A stretch of 64,000 bases of DNA, taken from assembly GCF_012489685.1 (NCBI RefSeq), contig NC_080042.1, positions 53,992,066 through 54,056,065 of the forward strand, in the 5' to 3' direction. The DNA comes from Lotus japonicus (lineage: Eukaryota; Streptophyta; Magnoliopsida; Fabales; Fabaceae). The translations under genes and the position numbers were made by a program. The notes below the pieces were generated by a model. That model made no database searches. It was not told the origin of the DNA and saw nothing but the letters and a program-made list of their open reading frames with translations. Positions 34,362 through 46,252 of the stretch are shown here, piece after piece. Position 1 is the first letter of the stretch. Each line of letters starts with the position of its first letter.

Positions 34362-35182
34362 TGATGTCGAAGCAGATGTTGTGACATCTGCATGTGTGTA
34401 GCACAGGACATCAGTCCATGACTTGGAGTGCTTATGTGTGCCCTGAAAATCTGGAGGAGATTTTATTGTGGTTACTTACGGTTTAAGTAGCTGTATTCTG
34501 GTTATTTATTGTGGGTTGGTTTAATTGTTGGGACAATCTCTTATTGAGGATATGTCTCTATTGTGTTAATGATGATTGACTTGTAAACGCAATCATTTAT
34601 TCTGGAGATTACGTTTTGATTTGCTGTTGTTGGACTACTGCTTCATCCTCTGGAAATCCTAGTGTGGCTGCTGAAGAATATGTATATATATATATATAAG
34701 AAGACCTAAAACGTGAAGACTACTGAAGCTTTTGAGAGAAATACATCGTGTGTCTTAGGGTTGTTATTTGGGTAAGTCCTTGTGTTTGTTGTGAACAAAC
34801 CGTGCTCATTGATTCTATAAGGTAAGGTTGTGGTCTATGTTCTTAAGTGTTAAAACTCTGATTGTTGTTGTTCTTACAATCACTGTGGTAGTGGTTAAGA
34901 GAAAGTGCGAGAGGCTCTCATATTTAGGTCGATATACTAAGTAACAATACACTGGGTAGACTAGGAAGAGAACTATGAGTCGTGGTGTTCATGAGTGTTT
35001 GTAGTTCCTATCTATCTTGAGATAGTGGATTTCCTTTCTTTAGGTGCAAACCCTCCAGACGTAGGTGAAGTTTCACTGAACTGGGTTAACAACTTTGGTG
35101 TTGTGCTTTGTTTATTTTATGCTTTTGTTGTTCACTGTTATTCGATTGTCAAAGCAATTGCTTAAGCATCGCATATGACATC
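34362..35182 (+). repeat. Copia (SIRE-like) LTR remnant
   Basis: It begins TGATGTCGAAGCAGATG and ends near GCATATGACATC, short inverted ends as in SIRE-type copia LTRs. It contains a TA-rich TATA region (34681-34699). I could not confirm a 5-bp duplication, and no coding region is attached, so it is likely a solo or truncated LTR. Confidence 0.45.
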
Positions 35183-35256
35183 TACCATATGGGAACTAGA
35201 ATTTCAATACATATAAGAGAAAATGAAGTGTGAATAATTATTATTTTTTTTTATAG

Positions 35257-35469
35257 AGTAAATTACACTCCACTACCTTGAGGTTTCCCTATATGACACT
35301 AAACTCCAAACTTACGTAAATATTACATTCCACCCCATTTTTTGTTATGGAATATTGTTAAAAAAATTGTTATCTACTTGAGGAAAATGGGGTGGAGTGT
35401 AATATTTGATGAAATTTTTGAGTTTAGTGTTATATAAGGAAACCTCAAGATAGTTGAGTGTAATTTACT
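35257..35469. mobile_element. Foldback MITE, 213 bp
   Basis: AGTAAATTACACTC at the left and GAGTGTAATTTACT at the right. The arms are complementary over most of their ~95 bases (for example GACACTAAACTC against GAGTTTAGTGTTATA, and CCACCCCAT against ATGGGGTGG). Confidence 0.75.
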
Positions 35470-35579
35470 TTTTTTTTTTATAATATCAAGAATATCTTCT
35501 TTACTCTCTTTTCTTGAACGTGATGTAAGGGTTGACATTTGTGTTTTATGAGGTTGAGACTTGAGATATTTGATTGATA

Positions 35580-35581
<2 letters not shown>

Positions 35582-35618
<37 letters not shown>
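35582..35618. repeat. (TA)n microsatellite
   Basis: About 18 uninterrupted TA units. Confidence 0.95.
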
Positions 35619-35621
<3 letters not shown>

Positions 35622-35805
35622 AACATGCTTTGGATACTGCTTCCATGTGTTTCTGATTTGGTTTTGATTGAGCTTAGCTTGTAGAAAATAATTATATAAT
35701 AATTCCTATGACACGTCAAGCGTTGGTTTATGTATTTAATTCAAGTCTTCTTAACTCGTTCTTACTTTTTTATGATTAAATAATATGAGTTAGAAAAAAA
35801 AAAGT

Positions 35806-36331
35806 AAAAAGCATTTTTGGCCCCTGATGTTTTAAGTTTGTGCAAATTCTACCCCTACTCTATTTTTGTCGACGTTTCTACCCCTCATGTTTTCAAACAG
35901 TACACCGTCTACCCCTTCGTTCGTCAGGCTTTCTCAGGAGAGGTTCCTGAGTGAATTGGAGAGAGATGAAGAGGAGTATATGAAGTTGATGATTATCAAG
36001 GAAATGATATAAATTAAATTTGCTTAATGTATATATCAATTATGTATAGAACTGAACTAGTTAAAAGCATGTTTTGCTACTTACAAGTCTTGAGTTTGAA
36101 TCTCTCATGCCCATTTTTTTCCAATTTTCCTTGTAATTTCCACGTGGCAGGTCCAAAAAATATAAAAAAATGTCAAATCAGTTCATTCCGTTAGTTTTTA
36201 ACGTGTCTGACTGACGGAGGGGTAGATGGTGCACTGTTTGAAAACATGAGGGGTAGAAACATCGACAAAAATAGAGTAGGGGCATAAATTGCACAAACTT
36301 GAAACATCAGGGGCCAAAAGTGCTTTTTAGC
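35806..36331. mobile_element. Foldback element with ~130-bp inverted arms
   Basis: The left arm (35806-35935) and right arm (36185-36331) are near-perfect reverse complements: TTTTTGGCCCCTGATGTTT, CCCCTACTCTATTTTTGTCG and ATGTTTTCAAACAGT-type blocks recur in inverse order. About 250 bp of unrelated sequence lies between. No target duplication was resolved because both flanks are A-runs. Confidence 0.8.
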
Positions 36332-37466
36332 AAAAAAAAATCATAATTTCCCTTTTGATTCCACTAGTTTGAACTTTGTATGATTTTGGTCCCTTTAATT
36401 TTTTTTCTTTCGCTAATTAAGTCTTTATACTTTTTGAAACAAACATATTCGGACCATTTTGTCAACTTTATATAAAAATGTCCTTAAATATTCATTGCCT
36501 ATTTGGGGTTGAAGATGGAATAGGCATAAATATATTATTAAAATTTGGAGAATTTTAATGAGATAAGAAATTAGATTTTAAAGAAGAGTTTTAAAAAAAT
36601 ACTAAAATTTGTTTTTTTTTAACGTCTAAACCATGGGGACTATATGATGCATGAAACAAATAATAAAAAAAAGTAAAAATAAAAATGCATCATAACAAAG
36701 AACAAAATTATGTAAAATAAAATATGCATGAAATAAGCCCTAAACTACATGTCTAAGCATGTATTAGTATTCAAATACTTCTACCAAGCTTAAAACTTAC
36801 ATTGTCCCCAATGTTAATTAAACTCAAAATGAGAAAAAATACGAAATAAAAATAAATCTTGCAATGAGAAAGGAAGAAGAAAAAGTGGAATAGATATCAA
36901 CCTGATTAATCATCTCGAAACTGGAATGAGTGAAGTGATCTCATATGGTTATAAAACCTCATCTCACTTTGATGTTGCATCCTCTTGATCCACCAAAATA
37001 ATAGAGACTCTTAGCTGGTCGTGTTCTTTATGAATCGTACAAAATGTGTGGACCCGAGGATGTCGAACATCCTCAAGTAAAGGATGTGGAAAATCAAGGG
37101 TAGTGAGAATCTAGTTAATAGGGTAGTACTCATATGCGCTTGATCAAGAAGCCAAAAGGGGCGAAACTCGTTCTTTAGGCTGAAGTAGTAAGAAACATCG
37201 AGTCTTATCAGCATCCCTGTCCATACGCACAAAGAGAGATCCAATCTCGAGCTTCCCTTACACTCTGTTAATAGAGAAGTCTCATTGGGGGGGGGGGGGG
37301 GAAATAGGTGTGATGAGCCATCCTACAACTACTCCCTCATAGCTCAAATTAGGGACCATCTTGATGAAATAATCATGTGTGCTTTGATATCAAGATGGGA
37401 CTCGTCACCTATAGCTTAGAGGTATTGGACCTCTAAGAGATGCATTTTTTCCTTTCCCATATTCAT
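36332..37466. other. AT-rich stretch with a poly-G tract
   Basis: No coding or paired-end structure recognised. A run of about 14 G at 37289-37302 is the only marked feature. Confidence 0.4.
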
Positions 37467-38160
37467 TGCAGTTGACACCATAAGATCATATATTAGGACA
37501 GAGATACATAAATGCATTTATAGATACATAATATCCACAACTCTCACCAGATTTCATGCAGCCATAACATTTGACTCCATCCACACACTCTATCTAACCT
37601 CACATCTTGAAGCCAAACCTCTTTTATGATCAAGTTTTTCATGATAGACTAATTGAAAGCCTCTTTTAAGGCTATAAATGTGATGATATTTTTGCACCCA
37701 CCTGAAAGAATTTCACCACATTTGCAATTGATTCAATGTGTCCTTCATGAGGATGAGGATCACCATCTTTCAGGAAATTAAAAGTTATAGAAGATGTGGA
37801 TTTTAGAGGAGACCCGATGGACGGAGCAAGGTCGCAATAATATAATAGAGTAAAATTATCATTGCTGGATGTGTAGGTGAATAAATTCAAATCCAAGCTT
37901 ACATTGGCATAGTGCTTGGGACATTTGCTATTATATTCTAATAAATTCAATGCTGCAAGCCTGAACATTTGAGAGTTGTGGCTTATGTCAAGACACAAGG
38001 AATTTTTGGGACTCGATTTCAATAGTCACCATGTCTTGTGGAAATCAAGTTTGAATTTTGGAATCCACACTAAACTACTAAACTACTTGTTGGTAAGTGT
38101 TACAAAATGGATATGTTACATTATTGAAAAGCTCGCACTTAAAAGGGGCACGAGTTGTGT
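37467..38160 (-). pseudogene. Left arm: WAK-type receptor ectodomain pseudogene (GUB_WAK_bind and WAK-associated)
   Basis: Reading leftwards from about 38160: FKCELFNNVTYPFCNTYQ (start of a galacturonan-binding GUB_WAK_bind domain, with the FNNVTYPF motif), then after stops CPKHYANVSLDLNLFTYTSS and NFTLLYYCDLAPS. Next comes a spacer, then CVDGVKCYGCMKSGESCGY near 37545-37610, the Cys pattern of the WAK-associated C-terminal domain. Such ectodomains occur in LRK10-like/wall-associated receptor kinases. There is no kinase part and stops break every frame. It is an inverted copy of the segment at 38197-38525 plus 54845-55198. Confidence 0.7.
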
Positions 38161-38525
38161 CCCCTTCAACTTCACTAGCTAAGCCGAACGGTACACAACT
38201 TGTGCACCTTTTAGGTGTGAGAATTTCAATAATGTAACATATCAATTTTGGAACACTAGCCAACCAGGTTATAGCGGACACCCAAAATCCAAAACTTGAT
38301 TGCCACCAAGACATGATAACTATTGAGATCAAGTCCCAAAAATTGTTTGTCCTTAACATAAGTCTGAAATCTCAAATGTTCAAGCTTAAAACATTAATTT
38401 GATTTATTAGAAAAGAATAGCAAATGTCCCAAGCACTATACCAATGTTAGCTTGGATTTGAATTTCTCACCTACACATCAAGCGATGATAATTTTACTCT
38501 ATTATATGACTGCAACCTTGCTCCC

Positions 38526-39341
38526 TGTTTACACGGATTTTTGGTAAACAAATATCCTCTTAGTTCGACTAAAGGAAGTTTAGATTTCAGGGTCCTTTTG
38601 AGAAAACGTTTTGCCAAAGTGTAGTGTGTGGACGGATGTGTTTTCGACAACAATAAACAACTTCAAACGAAACCGGATTTTATTGAATATGAGTCGATTA
38701 CAAAATAGTTAAGCAAACCAAGATAACATGAAAGCAAATTTCGACAAAACAAGCTACACATAAGAACTGGGAATTAACAAACTGCAATGCAAGGAAATTA
38801 AAGCGTTGGTTCTGCAACATACTCCTCCATCATCACGTTCTGCTCTCGAAGTCTCATTGATGCGGACGTTTAGAGCTTTTAGTGAATTTTCAGAGTTTTT
38901 TAGTTGGGAACCTCTTCTTCTGCTGCTGCTTCCTTTATTTATATTGTTCTTTCTGCCCATGTTCTTGGCGGTTTTCCTTGGATGCACGATGGCTTCGTGG
39001 GTTTTGAATTTTGGCGCCATACCCCACGTTTAGCCGATGGTCTTCACGCACGTGACTCTATTGCCACGTGGATGGTTCTGAGTCGTGGGCAACCGTTGCT
39101 ATTCGTGGCATCGTGGGTGTACGCACGTGCTCGTACTCGCTTGTTATTCGGTAACTGCCTCTTCCATTAAGGTGATCGAGATTTCTTCATCTTCTGAGTG
39201 TGTCGAGTTATGGCTTTTACTAACTTGTCCTTGAGGGACATCGTGTGCTGAGTTGCCGGCTTCGCCCTACCCCTTCTGTCGAGAAACCACTTTTTGTACC
39301 ATGGTGTCGATAATTGTAATGCTTGTAATTTTGGCTTAACA
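38526..39341 (-). repeat. 3' LTR of the young Tat element
   Basis: 816 bp. It lies downstream of the polypurine tract on the element's minus strand. Confidence 0.95.
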
Positions 39342-39358
39342 GTTGCCCCCCAAAAATG
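39342..39358 (-). other. Polypurine tract of the young Tat element
   Basis: The minus strand reads TTTTTGGGGGGCAAC directly before the 3' LTR. Confidence 0.6.
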
Positions 39359-39656
39359 TTGGTTGTCGACTGCTTTAGCTCAAAGACACCAAGCATTTTT
39401 TCTTATCGCAGCCGTTCAATTCCAACGATTCAAATGCTTTGTGCTCTCGACCATTCGATCTTCAAGTCCAATCGGCAGCCATAACGTCTGGTGACTTCTC
39501 CACTAGCTGACAGTTATAGCCTTTTTAGGGCCATGATTTCACCTATGCCAAAAAGCTGAGAGGTGACATGAATTAATTAATAAAATAATCGCTTGGAACC
39601 CAAAGTTTTTATAAATTGCTGCTCAATGCGGCTTGGGTTCCGTTTCCCCTTCCGTT

Positions 39657-39664
39657 TATAAATA
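39657..39664 (+). promoter_or_regulatory. TATA box for the antisense plant-mobile-domain gene
   Basis: CCGTTTATAAATACCC. TATAAATA lies 117 bases before ATG 39781, on the strand opposite to gag-pol. Confidence 0.6.
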
Positions 39665-39780
39665 CCCTCTTGGTATTCCTTGTTCAAGCTTTACTCTTTC
39701 ATCCAACCTGCAACTTCTTCTTCCAGACTTCATCACTTCATCTTCTTCCGTCTTCTCTGAAATACTTGCTGCGTCTTTCA

Positions 39781-42700
39781 ATGGCTTCCAATCCTGAGCA
39801 AACCATTCCGTTGGCCACCGAGCTTAAGCTGGATGAGTCCAAACGCGTGCCAATCCCAGAACCTCCCAACGAAGCAGAGAAGAGAGCTATCTGGAAATCC
39901 CAGGTACTCATTCCTTTCTCTGTTAATGGTACTTTACGCGCCATTTTGGGCCCTTTGAAAGTAGTGAAGCATGATAGGCCCAATAGTCTCCCTGAAGAAC
40001 ATGAATCATTTCACCCTAGCGTTAGGGGAGAGGTGCTCATTTTGGCATTTCAACCCTCTTACCGTATGCCATTTCTTTCTGACCCGAAACGAGCCTTTCG
40101 TTCGGCCCCTCCTAACCCTTCTGCTAACGACAAGGCCTACCTGAAATGGTTAGATAGGGTTGAGGGAGATAAGAAACAACACTGGAAGGATGTAGGGATT
40201 TTCGACTTGATTCAGTTGTCGAGATCTCCAATCTCGTATAACCCTGCTATGCTGTTGAGTGCACTTTATTTCTGGGAGAGGTCCACTAATTGCCTTCATG
40301 TTCCCTTTGGTATGATCACCCCCACCCTTTTGGATGTTGCTGCTATCACCGGATTGTGGCCCATTGGTGATGATTATCATTCTGCACCTGCTCCTGTTAA
40401 ACCCATCTCGATTCCTACTGACAACATTTCGTTTAGTCGATTCATTAAGGACCATTATGTCGAGAGTGGTGAGGTGTCTGATGCTGAACATGTCGCTTTC
40501 TTGCTGTATTGGCTGTCTGCTTATGTCTTTTGCACCAAATCTTTGCGCATACCCGCCAAGCTTTTGCCTTTAGCCAATCTGCTTCACGAGGGTCGACAAC
40601 TTGCTATGGCTAGGCTCGTCCTTGGCAACCTGTATCAAATGCTGAATGAAGCTGTCGAGGATATCCGGAACACCAAGACCGTCTCTCTGAATGCGGCTGG
40701 GCCACTTTGGCTGTTTCAACTTTGGTTGAATGCAGTCTTCGAATCTCTTCTGCCGGTACAAGATAATCCTCTAACTGCTTCTAACACCAGGATTGATGCC
40801 CATAGGCTCGAGACCCTGACCCCTGCTTATGATGCGTCGAGTTTTGAAGCGGACTTCAGGAAGTACTTTACCATGTTTCTCGAGCTGAAACACTACCGTT
40901 CCAGTTTCTCTCCTTACAGCAAGGCTATTCGTGGCCCTTTCTGGCTGAGGAATTCTTATCCTAATGCCTCTGATTCTGCGTTGCCCAAGGAGCACCACAT
41001 CACACTTTGGAGGACCCTCTTATCTCCTAGGGTTTTAACTGTGGGCTTTGCTAGCAGTGACTACACTCTATGTGGCTACAACCCTCAATTGGTTTCTCGA
41101 CAGTTTGGGCTTAGCCAAGTTCTACCCAACACTCTATTTGACAAGAGTCTAGTCCTGTACCCCGGAACTATTAAGAGGGTTTCTGTTTTCGACAAGACTG
41201 TTCAATTTTATAACAAGAAACTCCTCAACCTGAGCCCCTTCACTTACGCTCCTTCATATTATGCCACTAATGCTTTCAAAGCCTGGTGGTCTGAGTATTG
41301 GGCTCAAATTTCGAAGCCCCTCGTCGACTGTCTGCAATGCATGACAGATGCTTTTCTTTTGCAGAAGCAGGATCCGAAGAAGACCAAAGGTATGCACCTG
41401 GCAGAAATTCGATCTTTTCAAGAGTTCTTTGGTGTGGTATATTACCCAACTCTTCGCCTTCGAGATACAGTTGCGCAAGCAGCTCAAGTATTAAGGCAAA
41501 AATGGGAACTTAAAGCCAAGAAATCCAAGTTAGTGGTTCCTCCTGGTGAGGAAGGTCTATCTTTTGTTATTCGAAAAACTGGCTTTAGGTTCCCGTCTTT
41601 GCCTACGAGTAAGTTTGCATTGGCTTTTCCACCGGTCTTGCCTAAATGGGTTGACCATATAAACATAAATGTATTGGCCAATCAAGCTCTACCTCCTCGA
41701 AAGCGAGTGACTTGGACTAAGTACCACCTATGGAACTTTCCGTATCATGTGCCCGTCGAAATCTTCAACCACATATCGCTGAACATGCGTATTGGTCAAG
41801 GTAATACTTCGACTTGGCCTTGGTTTTCCTGTTTTACTTCTTAATTTTTCTTTTGTTTGCAGCTGAAGTCATTATTCGACCAGCTCCTCAAGTTATTTCC
41901 CCAGTGGCTCATTCCTCCAAGGACCAGCCGGTCGTGATTGAGGATGATGATGATGATGATGAGGATGATGATGTCAGTCTTGCTGACAAGCTCAAGGTAC
42001 TTTCCTCATGCTTTTACCTTTTCCTTTTCGATTTCCTTGGATTATGGGCTGACGTATTTTTCGACAGAGCCGGAAACGGAAACCTAAGCCTGTTGCTTCG
42101 GCCAGTCAGAAGAGGGCCAAGGGGGTTGGTGTTTCCACCCCTAGTGGGGCTTCTAAGTTGGCATCTGATGCTCAAACAGAAGTCGCTGACAAAGAGGGTG
42201 GTGGCGGCGCCGCCATTCAGGTATGTTCTCCATTCTCGAGGGTACCTTGTGATATTTTTAACCCGTGGTTTCCTAATCTGAGTCATCTCTTGTTTGTTTT
42301 GTTTCCTTTAGACTGATGTTCATGAGCACTCTACCTCCAATCCTCCATCCCGTGAGAATTCTCCAGTTCCCATTCCTGCAAAATCCAAAACTGAAGGTGT
42401 CGAGAAACCTCCCAAGGCCGCATCCTCAGCTAAGAAGACCTCCACATCTGAGGGAAGGAGGAAGGTCAGGAGCAAATCTCGTAATAAGTCTCCTCGCCGT
42501 TCCAGAAGCTCCACCAACTCGAGCCCTTCCAAAGACTCTGCTTGCCAGGTATCTTTATACTTTTCATGTTTTGTTGACTCCTTTAATATGCGTTTTACTT
42601 TATCGAAAGGGCATAAAAGAGGTTTTTCTTGCAGGAGACTCAGGGTACAACTTCTCCCATCCGCGAAACAGAGCCCCTTCCAGGCAAGGATGACAGCCCT

Positions 42701-43510
42701 ATGCTTCCTCCAAAATCGACTACCACTGTGCAACATTCGCCTCATAACAAGGGTGGCTCTTCATCTCATGTGTCTAGTGAAAAGCTCGACACTTTATTTG
42801 AGGAGGACCCGCTGGCAGCTTTAGATAGCTTCCTCGATGGCACCTTGGAATGGGACTCTCCACCCCGTCAAGCTGATGTTACTGCTGAGACTGCTCAATC
42901 AAGTGGGGTAGCCAATTCTCAGCAGATCGAGGAGAGTATGGGTCGGCTGAAGGCTATTGTCTTCGCCAATGGGTTTCTCGACCAGATCCAAGCTGATCCT
43001 CAAGCAAGCCATGCTGCTAAGGAATTGCTTGTCTTTCTTCTTGGCCAAAAACTCGATTCTCAACAGGCTGCTGCTTTGGCTAACCTTCAATCTTTTTTAG
43101 TGGATGCTTCGGCCACCTTTCATCAAATCAAGGACGTTGGTCAAGCTGTCAGCTTTAAGGAAGCAAAAGTCTCTGCTGGTAAAGCTCAAGTTGCAGCAAT
43201 GAAAGAGGACTTCAAGAAGTTCACTGCTAGGAAGGTTTTGATCGCAGATGAAATCTCTGAAGTCGACATCAAACTTGAAGAGCTGCATCGAGAGATTACC
43301 AAACTGGAGAAAAAGCGAGCTGATTTGGTCGAGGAAGGCCCTGCTGTGAAGGATCAATTGGACGTGCTTACTAAAGACTCCAAGGCTCTGATCATCTCGA
43401 CAAAAGAGGTTATCAAGGAATTGGAGATTGATCAGGCTGTGAAGAAGGGTCTCGATGCCAAGATTGCCACCTTTGCTGATTGTTTGAACTCTTTTAAGAC
43501 CCTGCTGTAG
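39781..43510 (+). CDS. Antisense accessory gene: plant mobile domain and coiled-coil protein (five exons, 1139 aa)
   Basis: Exons 39781-41800, 41863-41996, 42068-42220, 42312-42548 and 42635-43510. All introns are short GT-AG with consistent phases. ATG 39781 was chosen because upstream in-frame codons precede the TATA box. Residues ~120-480 form a plant mobile domain (PMD; ISYNPAMLLSALYFWERST, PFGMITPTLLDVAAITGLWP). Near residue 698 is an acidic EDDDDDDEDDD run, near 719 a nuclear-localisation-like SRKRKPKP..KRAK, near 816-838 an RS-rich stretch. A coiled coil lies at ~1022-1110 and the stop at 43508-43510. PMD proteins such as MAIN/MAIL1 act in plant nuclei, and PMD ORFs are known in plant retrotransposons. 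Here it sits inside the element, opposite to pol, with all frames intact. Its role for the element is unknown. Confidence 0.85.
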
Positions 43511-43918
43511 GACTTTTTTCTTTATTAATATGTAATGATGGCACAATTCTAACCATGGCTTTCGATGCCAATTGCGTGTAATATTTCGACAATGGTTTTG
43601 GCACCTAAGCCATATAATTTGACGTTTAATTTGCCAAGTCTTTTCAGTTTCCACTACGCATTTATTTTGACGGCTATTCATTTATTGTTGCATCGCTCAA
43701 ACTTCCTTGCACCCCCTCACACAGTCGTCGCTTTGTTTCTGGGGAATGAACCAATTTATTGCAATCTTATACCACGTTTTCTTGATTCAATGCAAGTCTT
43801 TGTTCATTAAAAGCCAAAGCTATTCACGATGGTGGTGGTAATCTGCATGGCCTATAACCGTAAGATGAAGAGTTGGCAACTGATTGCCACTGATTAATGC
43901 ATTCCTTGGTTGTTACCC

Positions 43919-43926
43919 TATAAATG
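43919..43926 (+). promoter_or_regulatory. TATA box for the second antisense gene
   Basis: TATAAATG in ACCCTATAAATGGAGCG, 103 bases before ATG 44022. Confidence 0.55.
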
Positions 43927-44021
43927 GAGCGTTTTTGGTTACTCCTTTTCAGTAACTTCTCCAAACTCTCCCTTGTTTCTTTTCCAGAATTCTTTTCCTG
44001 CTTTCATAACTCCCTTCAGCC

Positions 44022-44507
44022 ATGGCTAGCCGTCGTGTTCTTAACCAGATCCGGAACTTGGCTTTTGATCAAGACTTATTCTGGGAGTTGCACTCTTTCC
44101 TCCCTTTGGCTAAAGAGCTTACGGGGCTCATTAACCAACTTCTTTCGAGGAATATTATTGCCTCGGTAAGAATTCCTCTTCAGGAGTTCTTGGGCCTCCT
44201 GCACGAAGCTGTACCTCTATATGAAGAACACCGGGAGCTTACTGCTCGAGTGTTCTTTGCCGAACACCAGATTGATGAGAAGATGGAGGAGTATGAAGAG
44301 TTGAAGGCTGCTCTTAGCCAGGCGAACCTCGAGGGGAATGTGGGAGCTCTGAAACCCTTGGTGGACAAGCTTTCTTCTACTGCCCGTGAAGAGCTGGATA
44401 TTCGACAGGAGAAATCGCGACTGGAATCCCAACAAGAAGATGTCTTGAGGCGCATGGAGCCTCTTAGGGCCAGATACAATAGTTTTAGGGCCAACCCTCA
44501 TTTTTAA
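44022..44507 (+). CDS. Second antisense accessory ORF, helical protein (161 aa)
   Basis: A single intact frame from ATG 44022 (AGCCATGGCT context) to TAA 44505-44507. Predicted largely helical, with a Glu/Lys/Leu-rich coiled coil over roughly residues 70-150 (EEHRELTARVFFAEHQIDEK, EELDIRQEKSRLESQQEDVL). I recognise no domain. It has its own upstream TATA box and an AATAAAA signal at about 44545, and lies between the PMD gene and the end of pol on the strand opposite to pol. Its C-terminal coiled coil loosely resembles that of the PMD protein in composition. A truncated duplicate of its 3' part follows the N gap (46253-46632). Confidence 0.7.
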   Translation: MASRRVLNQIRNLAFDQDLFWELHSFLPLAKELTGLINQLLSRNIIASVRIPLQEFLGLLHEAVPLYEEHRELTARVFFAEHQIDEKMEEYEELKAALSQANLEGNVGALKPLVDKLSSTAREELDIRQEKSRLESQQEDVLRRMEPLRARYNSFRANPHF

Positions 44508-44586
44508 AATTTCTTTGCCATAGTTGTAATGCTCTATTCTATTCAATAAAACATTCGCATTTGGCAATTGATTCTCTTTTACTTCT

Positions 44587-46152
44587 TTATTCGATGTTTA
44601 TCTCATGCAATGTTGGCTTATATGTTTTTAAATATTTGCCATTTATCGTTATTTGTCGATTACCTCCTAATTCCTTAATCGAATAAGCGTTGTTTAAAAG
44701 TACTTTCTCGACTGAAAAAGGGCCTTCCCAGTTTGGGGACCATTTTCCGTAACGTTTATCTTTTTTATCAATTGGTAAGACGACCTTCCATACGTAATCA
44801 CCAAGCATAAAAGATTTAGCTCTAACCTTTTTGTTATAAGCTTTAGCAATGCGATCCTTTTGCCTGGTTAAGGTATCCAACACCAATAGTCTTTCTTCGT
44901 CGAGATTGACTAGCTCGTCAAGCATCATACTCCAATAATCTTCACTTGGAATTTCCTCTTGCCTTTGAATTCTGCATGACTGTAAATATACTTCTACCGG
45001 TAGTACCGCTTCTTGACCATATGCTAGTCGAAAAGGCGTTGCTCCGGTAGATTCCTTAGGTGAATTCCTGTAAGCCCAAAGCACTTGGCCTAATGTTTGA
45101 TGCCAGTTTTTAGGTTTTCGACCAACATGTTTTTTAATCAAGGAGATCAACGTTTTGTTGGCCGCTTCGACTTGACCATTCGCTTGAGCATAATAGGGGG
45201 TCGAGGTTAGGAGTTTTATACCCCAAGATTCTGCGAATGATGCTACCTTTTGGCCTACAAACACTGTGCCTTGGTCTGTAGTAAGTGACTCAGGTAGCCC
45301 AAAGCGGTACACTATGTGATTCTGAATGAACTCGATCACCGTGTCCTGGGTCACATTTTGTAGAGGAATTGCCTCTACCCACTTGGTAAAGTAATCTATA
45401 GCCACTATGATGTACTTATGCTGCCTAGAAGAACATGGGTTAATTTCACCAATTAGGTCTAAAGCCCAACCCCTGAATGGCCAGGGCTTAATGATCGAGT
45501 GTAGTTCACTTGCTGGCACATGTTGTATCCCCGCGTGTCTCTGACAATCTTGGCACCTCTTGGCATACTCCATACAATCTTTCATAATAGTAGGCCAATA
45601 CATCCCTTGTCGAAATAGGATCCACTTCATCTTGATCCCTGCCTGGTGGGCACCACATAGCCCGTCGTGAACGGCCGAGATCGCTATGAACGCGTCGTCT
45701 TCACTTAAACACTTCAGTAGTGTTCCGTCGACGTTTTTCTTGAATAGCTCGTTTCCCATGATGACATAGCTCATTGCCTGTATTTTGTCTTTCTATCTGT
45801 AGTACCCACAGGATTTTGCAAGTAATCGGCAATTGGCTTTCTCCAATCATTAGGTGCCATATTGTCAATGACCAGGATGTCGAGGTTAGAGGGGTTCAGT
45901 TTTTCTTTGACCTCGATAAGCTCTTTTAACCTACATTTATCGACCATATATCCTGATGCGATTTGTGCCAATTCATTGGCTTCTTGATTGTCCACTCTGG
46001 CAACGTGACCTAGCCTAACTTCGTTGAACTTGGCAACAAATTACTAGCTTTCGTGTAATACCTAGCTAGATTTTCACTAATGCACTTGTATTCCTTGGTA
46101 AGTTGCTTTATTACCAACTCAGAGTCCCCTTTTACGACGACATTCTTTGCCC
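44587..46152 (-). pseudogene. pol: Tat pol 3' part, copy left of the gap (integrase end)
   Basis: The 395-codon frame 45774-44587 holds the integrase from its zinc finger (CAKRCQDCQRH-type) through the DDE core (LDLIGEI, TDQGTVF, YYAQANGQVEAANK) to the C-terminus ending LKTYKPTLHEINIE. It is preceded by an RNase H tail in other frames (45771-45995). The frame breaks coincide with single-base losses relative to the right-hand copy (GCCTG for GCCCTG near 45776, TTGGCAAC for TTGGCCAAC near 46032), so they look like assembly errors. Confidence 0.85.
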
Positions 46153-46252
46153 NNNNNNNNNNNNNNNNNNNNNNNNNNNNNNNNNNNNNNNNNNNNNNNN
46201 NNNNNNNNNNNNNNNNNNNNNNNNNNNNNNNNNNNNNNNNNNNNNNNNNNNN
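46153..46252. other. Assembly gap (100 N)
   Basis: Exactly 100 N, the conventional placeholder for a gap of unknown size. Confidence 1.

Noticed and set aside
40150..42745. Several long minus-strand frames under the plant-mobile-domain gene
   Set aside because: Shadows of the plus-strand exons; the plus-strand model has splice sites, a known domain and consistent phases.
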